Of a stretch of DNA of 5,598 nt, positions 1-5,468 are shown one piece after another. The position numbers and the translations under genes were made by a program. The DNA lies in assembly GCA_019428955.1 (NCBI GenBank), contig JAHYJF010000232.1, positions 1-5,598 of the forward strand, written 5' to 3'. The notes beneath the pieces were generated by a model. It saw only the letters and a list, made by a program, of their open reading frames with translations, made no database searches and was not told the DNA's origin. Source of the stretch: Burkholderiaceae bacterium (GTDB lineage Bacteria > Pseudomonadota > Gammaproteobacteria > Burkholderiales > Burkholderiaceae_E). Positions within the stretch are counted from its first letter, which is position 1, and every line of letters begins with the position of its first letter.

Positions 1-102
1 GCGCCGCTGGTGGGTGAGGCCATCGTGGCGTACCTGAAGGCCGGCCGGCCGGCGTCGGAGGATCGCCGCTTGTTCTTCCGCTTGCTGGCGCCGGTGCAGC
101 CG
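1..102 (+). pseudogene. ritA fragment from a second RIT copy, cut by IS256
   Basis: This stretch matches bases 3031-3132 of the intact ritA at 100 of 102 positions, in the same reading frame. It encodes the part of the tyrosine recombinase catalytic domain between the beta-hairpin lysine and the HxxR motif (APLVGEAIVAYL and onward). The two differences, at bases 37 and 84, both change the protein (Gln to Lys, Phe to Leu). Similarity stops abruptly at 102/103, where an IS256-type end begins, and the frame reads on through that end to a stop at 190-192. The upstream part of the gene lies outside the window. It is a non-functional remnant of another copy of the RIT element; the fragment carries none of the catalytic residues. 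The identity is directly visible; the disruption by insertion is inferred from the sharp breakpoint. Confidence 0.9.
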
Positions 103-128
103 GGGGTGTTCAGGTTTTTGTGTGTGCC
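103..128 (+). repeat. Probable terminal inverted repeat of the IS256 element
   Basis: The sequence starts GGGGTGTTCAGGTTTTTGTG directly at the ritA breakpoint and lies about 20 bp outside the transposase stop codon. A G-run followed by TGTTC and a T-rich tract is common at IS256-family ends. The partner end is missing, so the exact length cannot be confirmed, and the first G could belong to either side of the junction. Confidence 0.5.
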
Positions 129-148
129 CTTGATCTTGCTGTTTCATC

Positions 149-1117
149 TTACAGGTTTGGGGTGGTCAGTCGCTCGGGGTGAAGGATGGTGAGTTGGTTG
201 AGAGCTTGCCTCCATTCTTGGATGGGCATGGTCCAGCGGCGCGTGGCGTTCATCAGCGCCAGGTAGATGATCTTCTTGGCGGCGTCATCACTCGGGAAGC
301 TGCCCTTGGTCTTGACCGAGCGCCGCAGCACGCTGTTGACGCTCTCGATGGTGTTGGTGGTGTAGATGATCCGGCGGATCTCGGGCGCGTACTCGAACAT
401 CGGTATGACCCGCTGCCAGTTCGTGCGCCAGGAGCGCACGATCGCCGGGAACTGCTGGCCGTACTGGTGCTCGAAGGCGTCCAGCGCCAGCTCGGCCTCC
501 TCGCGCGTGGCGCTGCTGTAGATGCCCTTGAGGGCCGCCGCCACCACCCGCCGCTGCTTGTAGCTGACGTAGTTGAGGCTGTGCCGCACCAGGTGCACGA
601 TGCAGCCCTGCACGCGCGTTCTGGGGTAGACGCTCTCGATCGCTTCGGGGAAGCCCTTGAGGCCGTCGACGCAGGCGATCAGGATGTCCTGCAGGCCGCG
701 GTTCTTGAGTTCGGTGAGGACACCCAGCCAGAACTTGGCGCCCTCGGTCTCGGCCAGCCAGAAGCCCAGCGCCTCCTTCATGCCGTCCTCGCGCACGCCG
801 ATGGCGAGGTGCACGCTCTTGTTGATCACCCGCTTCTCAATCCGCACCTTGATGACCAGCGCGTCGAGGTACACGATCGGGTAGACGCGCTCGAGCGGCC
901 TGGCCTGCCAGCTGGTGACCTCGTCCGTCACCGCGTCGGTGACCTCGCTGATGAGGCTGGCGCTGATCTCGACGCTGCAAACGGTCCTCGATCTGGCGGC
1001 TGATCTCGCGCTCGCTCATGCCGCAGGCGTACAGCCCGATGATCTTCTCGTCGAGGCCCGCCAGGCGACGCTGGTGCTTGGGCACCAGGATCGGTTCGAA
1101 GGAGGCCTCGCGATCGC
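149..1117 (-). pseudogene. IS256-family transposase, frameshifted and N-terminally truncated
   Basis: This is a Mutator/IS256 DDE transposase, which cuts and pastes its element by acting on the terminal repeats. The longer intact piece (260 codons counted from 931 down to the TAA at 149-151) carries the family signature: first Asp in YPIVYLDAL (residue 23), second Asp in ACVDGLKGFPEAI (89), the C-x2-H motif CIVHLVRH (110-113) and the Glu in TTNTIESVN (196). Upstream, another frame encodes the preceding family block (SFEPILVPKHQRR, then MSEREISRQIEDR). The two join only if one extra base is removed within 974-980, where seven bases stand in place of six. Roughly the first 100 residues of a usual 400-residue protein are lost at the IS21 junction (1117/1118). 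The family is not known for programmed frameshifting, so this is a dead gene, barring a sequencing error. Confidence 0.9.
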
Positions 1118-1231
1118 TGTCAGTTCCCACGAGCATGACCCACCTTTTCTCGCGAGCATGACCCATGTGAGGGTGGTTTTCTCGCGAGCTTGACGCAGGT
1201 GGTCGTTCGGTTTTCTCGCGAGCTTGCCCCA
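1118..1231 (+). repeat. IS21 left-end multiple transposase-binding repeats
   Basis: Four copies of a 21-bp motif lie at 1122-1142, 1145-1165, 1177-1197 and 1211-1231. The last three contain the palindromic core CTCGCGAG, preceded by TTTT and followed by CATGACC or CTTG. The outermost copy is diverged (CCCACGAG). Core-to-core spacings are 23, 32 and 34 bp. IS21-family ends are known to carry such internal repeats as IstA binding sites. Since they sit just upstream of istA, they may also act as operators for its promoter, though no convincing promoter hexamers are visible. Confidence 0.75.
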
Positions 1232-1272
1232 GGTCGTAGCTACTTCTGCCATCGTGAGCGCACTTCATGTTT

Positions 1273-1278
1273 GGGGGG
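1273..1278 (+). promoter_or_regulatory. Ribosome binding site deciding the istA start
   Basis: A GGGGGG run lies 7 bp before the GTG at 1286. This supports the start MAYREVAMFEIK, which matches how IstA proteins of this type begin. The frame is open further upstream to 1190, but that extension would translate the terminal repeats and is unlikely to be coding. Confidence 0.5.
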
Positions 1279-1285
1279 TGCTCAG

Positions 1286-1957
1286 GTGGCGTATCGAGAG
1301 GTGGCCATGTTCGAGATCAAGGTGGTGCTGGAGCGGGTTGGTCGTGGCGAGTCACGCTCGGAGGTCGAGCGCGCCACGGGTCACGCGCGCAAGACGATCG
1401 GGCGGTACGTCAAGCGGGCTGAGAAGCTCGGGTGGCGGCCGGGGATGGTCGTCACCGACGAGCTCGCTGGCGCGGTGGCGCGCGCTAGCGGCGTCGCCCG
1501 TGAGCGGGGTCCCGGCGAGAGCGAGTTACTGCTGATGCCGCACCAGGAGCGGATCCGCGCGTGGTTGACGCCCTCAGCGAGCGAGAAGCGGGGGTTGCGG
1601 CTGGCGAAGGTGCAGCTGTTGCTCGAGCGTGAGGGGGTGCGGGTGCCGTACAGCAGCTTGCATCGTTTCGCCGTGACGCATTGTGGGTTTCAAGATCAGC
1701 GGCGCATCACGGTGCGGCTCGATGATCCGCCGCCGGGCTTGTACGCGCAAGTCGACTTCGGTCGCTTGGGGCTGGTGCCCGATGGTGAGGGCCGGCGGCG
1801 CCTGTTGTGGGGCCTGTCGGTGGTGCTGCCTTGCAGTCGGCATCAGTTCTTGTTCGTGACGTTCTCGCAGCGGCTCGAGGTCCTGATCGAGGGCCTCGAG
1901 GACGCCTGGGTCTTCTTCGGCGGTGTCGCGTCGCTGGTGATCCTCGATTATGTTCCG
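1286..1957 (+). pseudogene. istA: istA, IS21-family transposase, 3'-truncated
   Basis: IstA is the DDE transposase of IS21 elements and works with the ATPase IstB. From the GTG at 1286, residues about 1-50 form the N-terminal helix-turn-helix (YREVAMFEIKVVLE, then ARKTIGRYVKRAEKLGW). The region near residues 80-145 is the linker and second DNA-binding part. The RNase-H-type catalytic core starts with LYAQVDFG (Asp157) and reaches LVILD (Asp221) after FFGGV. The third acidic residue and the whole C-terminal half are missing; full IstA proteins are roughly 400-500 residues. The frame stays open through the palindrome and the RIT terminal repeat to a TGA at 2081-2083, giving a chimeric tail without family resemblance. 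It is inactive as transposase. The recognisable part ends near 1950, and the given end is the palindrome centre. Confidence 0.85.
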
Positions 1958-1973
1958 CGGAACATAATCGAGG
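1942..1973. repeat. Perfect 32-bp palindrome at the istA/RIT junction
   Basis: The left half is CCTCGATTATGTTCCG (1942-1957), followed without spacer by its exact reverse complement (1958-1973). The outer bases of the left half lie inside istA codons (LVILD). The right half ends immediately before the RIT terminal repeat at 1974. No equivalent palindrome is present beyond the right end of the element. It may be the insertion target or a product of the integration event. As RNA or single strand it would form a very stable hairpin. Confidence 0.95.
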
Positions 1974-2056
1974 TTCTGTGCCCTCCGGCGTTATGTGGCG
2001 GTGGCGTGTGGAGGCGTGTGCTGGTCGGGCGGCGCGCGCTGGCGTGGCCACATAAC
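1974..2056 (+). repeat. RIT left terminal inverted repeat
   Basis: This matches the reverse complement of 5386-5468 at 74 of 83 positions without gaps. The outer 30 bp are identical (starting TTCTGTGCCCTCCGGCG) and most mismatches cluster at repeat positions 32-39. Each repeat also holds an internal inverted pair, GTTATGTGGC (1990-1999) and GCCACATAAC (2047-2056), separated by 47 bp, and the 8-bp palindrome GTGGCCAC at its inner edge (2044-2051). These are plausible binding sites for the recombinases. Confidence 0.93.
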
Positions 2057-2085
2057 GTGGCGGCGCGTCTTGGTGCAGCCTGAGG

Positions 2086-2100
2086 TCTGCTTCGTGCAGA
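2086..2100 (+). promoter_or_regulatory. Small hairpin before the ritA ribosome binding site
   Basis: TCTGC (2086-2090) and GCAGA (2096-2100) can pair around a TTCGT loop, directly upstream of the GGAGG at 2103. Its position would allow an effect on ritA translation, but the stem has only five pairs plus a possible G-U, so it may be chance. Confidence 0.25.
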
Positions 2101-2102
2101 TC

Positions 2103-2107
2103 GGAGG
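2103..2107 (+). promoter_or_regulatory. Ribosome binding site of ritA
   Basis: GGAGG lies five bases before the ATG at 2113, an ideal spacing. It is the only strong ribosome binding site within the three-gene cluster, which fits translation of ritB and ritC by coupling to ritA. Confidence 0.75.
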
Positions 2108-2112
2108 TTGTC

Positions 2113-3381
2113 ATGCTCGAGCGTTGTTTCGTGAGGCCTGCAACGGTGGATCGGGTTCGTGACTGTTGGATTGGTGAGCCGATCGAGCGGTACTGCGATG
2201 ACCTGGGCGCGCGTGGGTACGCGTTGCGGACGTTGTACCGGCGGGTGCCGATGCTGATGGCTTTCGCTGCGTTCGCGTGGGCGCGGGGGGCTCGCTCGTG
2301 GGCTGAGTTGCCGGCGCATGTGGAGCCGTTCGTGCTGGAGCGCGTGCCTGACGCTCGGCTTGCGGCTTCACCGGTGTTGGCGCGTCGTGATCGGAACCTG
2401 TATCGGTCGGTCGTGGAGGGCCTGATCGAGGTCGCATTGCCGGGTTGGCGGCGGGCGAGTCCGCGATCGAAGCCTGGGGTTCCGTTCGTGGGGGTAGCGC
2501 CTGACTTCTGGGACTTCTTGCGTGAGGAGCGGGGTCTGCGGGAGACGACGGTGCGGGTGTACCTGCACTGGTTGCGGCAGTTCGAGGCGTACCTGGGTCG
2601 GGTCGGTTGTGCTGATGTGGCTTCGCTGTCGCCGGCGTTGCTGTCCGCGTTCGTCACGGAAGTCGCGGCGCGGGGGTACGCGGCATGCAGCGTAAGCAAC
2701 TTGGTAGGCGTGCTGCGCGCGTTCTTGCGCTACGCGCATGGGCTGGGGCTGGTGGCGCGGGACCTGTCGTTGGTGGTAGAGGCGCCGCAGCAGTACCGCC
2801 TGGCGGTGGTGCCGCGCTCGATCTCGTGGGATGAGGTTCGGCGGATGCTGGAGGTTGTCGATCGCCGCACGGTGGTCGGGCGCCGGGATTACGCCATGCT
2901 GTTGCTGCTGGTGACGTACGGTTTGCGCGCCCGTGAGGTGGCGGCATTGACGCTCGATGACCTCGACTGGGCGCGGGACCGGTTGCTGGTGCGGGACCGG
3001 AAGCGTGATCACACCACGGCGTACCCGTTGGCGCCGCTGGTGGGTGAGGCCATCGTGGCGTACCTGCAGGCCGGCCGGCCGGCGTCGGAGGATCGCCGCT
3101 TGTTCTTCCGCTTTCTGGCGCCGGTGCAGCCGATCACCTTCGAGGGCGTCTCGTGCTGCGCCAGGCGCTACCTGCTGCTGGCGGGCGTGGATGTGCCGCG
3201 ACCTGGGTCGCACACGCTGCGGCACGCGTGCGCGCAGCGGCTGCTGGATGCCGGGTTTCCCCTGAAGACGATCGGCGATTACGTCGGGCACGGCTCGCCG
3301 GCCTCGACGCAGATCTACACCAAGGTGCAGATCGAGCAGCTGCGTGAGGTGGCCTTGGGCGACATCGAGTCCCTCTCATGA
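2113..3381 (+). CDS. ritA: Tyrosine recombinase RitA of the RIT element
   Basis: This is a 422-residue site-specific recombinase that breaks and rejoins DNA through a phosphotyrosine link. It is longer than its two partners by an N-terminal region of about 130 residues (begins MLERCFVRPATVDRVRD) that I do not recognise. Residues about 131-215 look like the SAM-like core-binding domain (FWDFLREERGLRETTVRVYL). The catalytic domain runs from about 235: Arg272 in YGLRAREV, a hairpin Lys near 297 (DRKRDHTTAYPL), HTLRH with His367 and Arg370, His393 in VGHGS and the nucleophile Tyr402 in QIYTKV. The start is set by GGAGG five bases upstream. It lies 56 bp inside the left terminal repeat and overlaps ritB by ATGA. 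Codons are rich in G-ending forms (GTG, CTG, CGG), unlike ritC. A fragment of a near-identical copy sits at 1-102. Confidence 0.93.
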   Translation: MLERCFVRPATVDRVRDCWIGEPIERYCDDLGARGYALRTLYRRVPMLMAFAAFAWARGARSWAELPAHVEPFVLERVPDARLAASPVLARRDRNLYRSVVEGLIEVALPGWRRASPRSKPGVPFVGVAPDFWDFLREERGLRETTVRVYLHWLRQFEAYLGRVGCADVASLSPALLSAFVTEVAARGYAACSVSNLVGVLRAFLRYAHGLGLVARDLSLVVEAPQQYRLAVVPRSISWDEVRRMLEVVDRRTVVGRRDYAMLLLLVTYGLRAREVAALTLDDLDWARDRLLVRDRKRDHTTAYPLAPLVGEAIVAYLQAGRPASEDRRLFFRFLAPVQPITFEGVSCCARRYLLLAGVDVPRPGSHTLRHACAQRLLDAGFPLKTIGDYVGHGSPASTQIYTKVQIEQLREVALGDIESLS

Positions 3382-4379
3382 CCCGCCACCTGGTGCCGGG
3401 CGGTGATGGCGCGGGGGTGACGCTGCGTGAGGCGATCGATCGCTTCATCTCGCACAAGCGGGCGTTGAATCGCCGCTTCGTCACCGAGGAGCAGCACCTG
3501 CGGTTGTTCGCCCGCGTGCTCGCCGAACGAGGCGTGACCGAGCTGCACGACGTCACCACCGAGGTGGTGCACGCCTTCGTGCTGGAGCGACCGCGGCATC
3601 GGCCGCGCAGCTTCAACCACCTGATCGGCCTGCTGCAGCGGCTCTTCGCCTTCTTGCAGCGGCAGGACCTCATGCTGGTCTCGCCGTTGACCCTGCGGCC
3701 ACGACGCGTGACGCACAACCGCATCCCGTTCATCTTCGATCGCGAGGACGCCGCCAAACTCCTGCGGGTGGCGGCCGCCCTACCCGACAACAGCCGGGCG
3801 CTGCGTCGCGGCGCCACCTACGCCACCATCTACGCGCTGCTGTACGGCCTCGGTTTGCGAGTGAGCGAAGCCGCGGGGCTGGTGATCGGCGATGTCGACC
3901 TGCACCGCGACTTGCTGCACGTGCGCAACGGCAAGTTCGGGAAGGCACGCCTGCTGCCGTTCGGGCCACGCCTCAGCGCGCGCCTAGCTGCGTTCATCGC
4001 GCTGCGCGCTGAACAGCCGAGCGGCCGGCGGCCGGACGCGCCGCTGTTCAGCTTCAGCCGCGGGCAGGCGATGCACCCCGGCACGATCACGCAATCGTTC
4101 CGGCTGCTGCTCCCCAGCCTCGACCTGGTCATCGGCAACGGCGTCGCCACCCCCACCGCGCACTGCCTACGCCATAGCTTTGCCGTCGGCACGCTGCTGC
4201 GCTGGTACCGCCAGGGCGTCAACCCCAACGACCGGCTCCTACACTTGAGCACCTTCATGGGCCACAGCGACATCAGCAGCACCAGCGTCTACCTCACCAT
4301 CACCGACGAGCTCCTGGCCGCCGCCAGCAATCGCTTCACCCGCTACGCCGCCGGCCTCGCCACCTGGGCAGCGCCATGA
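3378..4379 (+). CDS. ritB: Tyrosine recombinase RitB of the RIT element
   Basis: This is a 333-residue tyrosine recombinase, the middle gene of the trio. Residues about 14-105 form the core-binding domain (TLREAIDRFISHKRALNRRF onward, with the helical FNHLIGLLQRLFAFLQRQ). The catalytic domain follows from about 118: Arg161 in GLGLRVSEAAGL, Lys186 in NGKFGKARLLPF, HCLRH with His262 and Arg265, His296 in FMGHSDISSTSVY and the nucleophile Tyr305. The insertion VGTLLRWYRQGVNPNDRLLHLS between HxxR and the second His is longer than in XerC/D-type enzymes. The ATG at 3378 overlaps the ritA stop as ATGA and no good ribosome binding site precedes it, so translation is probably coupled. It presumably acts with RitA and RitC on the terminal repeats; the division of labour among the three is not known from sequence. 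Confidence 0.92.
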   Translation: MTRHLVPGGDGAGVTLREAIDRFISHKRALNRRFVTEEQHLRLFARVLAERGVTELHDVTTEVVHAFVLERPRHRPRSFNHLIGLLQRLFAFLQRQDLMLVSPLTLRPRRVTHNRIPFIFDREDAAKLLRVAAALPDNSRALRRGATYATIYALLYGLGLRVSEAAGLVIGDVDLHRDLLHVRNGKFGKARLLPFGPRLSARLAAFIALRAEQPSGRRPDAPLFSFSRGQAMHPGTITQSFRLLLPSLDLVIGNGVATPTAHCLRHSFAVGTLLRWYRQGVNPNDRLLHLSTFMGHSDISSTSVYLTITDELLAAASNRFTRYAAGLATWAAP

Positions 4380-5383
4380 ACGACCTCGGCGCCACCCTCT
4401 ACCGGTACATCGAACAGCACCTCAAGCTCGAGCGCGGCATGCGGACCAGCACCATCAACAGCTACCGCGACAGCCTGCGGCTATTCCTGACCTTCACCGC
4501 CGCCCAAACCCGGAGGCGCATCACCCGCCTCACCCTCAATGACCTCACCGCCGAGCGGGTACGCGCGTTCCTGACGCACCTCGAGCACGACCGCGGGAAC
4601 CGCATCGCCACCCGCAACCAACGCCTCGCCGCGCTACGCACCTTCTTCGCCTACGTCGCCAGCGAGAACCCCGAAGCCATGCACCAGGCGCAACGAATCG
4701 CCCACATCCCCACCAAACGAACCCCACCCCCCGGCACCCGCTACCTCGAGCGCGACCAGATCGACGCGCTCTTCGCCGGCCTGCCCACCAACGGCCCCCT
4801 CGCCCTACGCGATCACGCCCTGCTCCTGTTCCTCTACAACACCGGCGCCAGAGCCCAAGAAGCCGCCGATTTACGCGCCCGAGACCTGCACCTCGACGAC
4901 CCCGCCCGCGCCCTGCTGCACGGCAAAGGCGGCAAGCACCGCAGCACCCCCTTATGGCCCCGCACCGCCGACCTCCTCCGCGAACTCCTCGACTCACCCC
5001 AGGCACAGCGTGACCCGAACCAGCCGGTCTTCGCCAGCCGCCGCGGCGCGCCCCTGACCCGCTTCGGGATCCACAAACTCGTTCGCCGCCACACCAACCA
5101 CCTGCCACCCAGCCTCGGCAGCGACCGCGGCAGCATCTCACCCCACGTGATCCGGCACACCACCGCCGTGCACCTCCTCGAAGCAGGAGTCGACCTCAAC
5201 GTCATCCGCGCCTGGCTCGGCCACGCCAGCATCGACACCACCAACCGCTACGCCGAGATCAACACCCGAACCAAGGAAGCCGCCCTCGAAACCTGCCTCC
5301 CCCCAACCACTTCCGAAACGTTCCCCCGAAAGCCCGCATGGCGCGACGACCAGAGCCTCCTTGCATGGCTCAAGAGCCGCTGA
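4376..5383 (+). CDS. ritC: Tyrosine recombinase RitC of the RIT element
   Basis: This is a 335-residue tyrosine recombinase, the last of the trio and the one closest to the XerC/D pattern. Residues about 6-97 are the core-binding domain (YIEQHLKLERGMRTSTINSY, ending LAALRTFFAYVA). The catalytic domain starts near 122 (RYLERDQIDALFAGL): Arg159 in NTGARAQEAADL, where Ala replaces the usual Leu of the GLR motif, Lys184 in HGKGGKHRSTPLW, HVIRH with His257 and Arg260, His283 in LGHASIDTTNRY and the nucleophile Tyr292. A tail of about 40 residues follows. The ATG at 4376 overlaps the ritB stop as ATGA without a clear ribosome binding site, indicating coupling. The TGA ends two bases before the right terminal repeat. 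Base use is strongly C-rich on this strand, opposite to ritA. Confidence 0.93.
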   Translation: MNDLGATLYRYIEQHLKLERGMRTSTINSYRDSLRLFLTFTAAQTRRRITRLTLNDLTAERVRAFLTHLEHDRGNRIATRNQRLAALRTFFAYVASENPEAMHQAQRIAHIPTKRTPPPGTRYLERDQIDALFAGLPTNGPLALRDHALLLFLYNTGARAQEAADLRARDLHLDDPARALLHGKGGKHRSTPLWPRTADLLRELLDSPQAQRDPNQPVFASRRGAPLTRFGIHKLVRRHTNHLPPSLGSDRGSISPHVIRHTTAVHLLEAGVDLNVIRAWLGHASIDTTNRYAEINTRTKEAALETCLPPTTSETFPRKPAWRDDQSLLAWLKSR

Positions 5384-5385
5384 AC

Positions 5386-5468
5386 CTTATGTGGCCACCC
5401 CAGCGAGCGCCGCCCGAGCAGCACACGCCGCCCGCCACCACCGCCACATAACGCCGGAGGGCACAGAA
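5386..5468 (-). repeat. RIT right terminal inverted repeat
   Basis: This is the inverted partner of 1974-2056 (74/83 matches). It contains TTATGTGGC (5387-5395) and GCCACATAA (5443-5451), again 47 bp apart, and GTGGCCAC at 5391-5398. It starts two bases after the ritC stop, so the 9-bp pair could also fold in the transcript as a hairpin with a long loop. No T-tract follows, so it is not a convincing intrinsic terminator. Confidence 0.93.

Larger units (their letters stand above)
103..1117 (-). mobile_element. IS256-family insertion sequence, 5'-truncated
   Basis: This is the remaining transposase-3' side of an IS256 (Mutator-like) element. Its left boundary is where the ritA match ends. Its right boundary is where an IS21-type end starts (TGTCAGTTCC, at 1118) and cuts the transposase gene. 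Only one terminus is present, so no target duplication can be checked. The element is inactive as seen: it lacks one end and its only gene is both frameshifted and truncated. The missing N-terminal part should lie beyond the IS21 element if no later deletion occurred. Confidence 0.85.
1118..1957 (+). mobile_element. IS21-family insertion sequence, left part only
   Basis: The element begins with TGTCAGTTCC, a TGT-starting end typical of IS21 elements. It continues with several copies of a 21-bp motif and then the first half of istA. It interrupts the IS256 transposase gene at 1117/1118, so it arrived after IS256. It is itself interrupted within istA at the palindrome and RIT end. The rest of istA, the ATPase gene istB and the right end are not found in the window, so this copy is incomplete as seen. 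The right limit is approximate because half or all of the palindrome at 1942-1973 could be native istA sequence. Confidence 0.8.
1974..5468 (+). mobile_element. RIT (recombinase in trio) element
   Basis: The element has three consecutive tyrosine recombinase genes in the same direction with overlapping ends, bounded by 83-bp inverted repeats. This is the known layout of RIT elements, which carry three different integrases (RitA, RitB, RitC) and no cargo. The total is 3495 bp. All three frames are open and all catalytic residues are visible, so this copy looks intact. It interrupts an IS21 istA gene. A second copy existed just to the left (bases 1-102). No cargo gene is present between the repeats. 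Confidence 0.9.

Noticed and set aside
179..1003. Long open frame on the plus strand opposite the IS256 transposase
   Set aside because: It is low-complexity (rich in Asp, Ala, Leu, His and Val) and is the shadow of a clearly recognisable transposase on the other strand.
1118..1231. CRISPR-like array
   Set aside because: There are only four short repeats, unequally spaced, one of them degenerate, placed at an IS21 end. This fits transposase binding sites.
1190..1285. Longer istA starting at the ATG at 1190
   Set aside because: The extension would translate the IS21 end repeats. The GTG at 1286 has a ribosome binding site and matches the usual IstA beginning.
1958..2083. Chimeric tail of istA as a real protein part
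   Set aside because: It only reads the palindrome and the RIT terminal repeat. The same peptide pattern appears opposite the right repeat solely because the two repeats are inverted copies.
1707..3291. Long minus-strand open frames opposite istA and ritA
   Set aside because: They are rich in Arg, Pro, Ser, Thr and Gln, as expected for shadows of GC-rich genes, and show no domain. The plus strand carries full recombinase motifs.
5386..5468. Intrinsic terminator after ritC
   Set aside because: The 9-bp stem has a 47-nt loop and no T-run, and it is part of the terminal repeat also present upstream of ritA.
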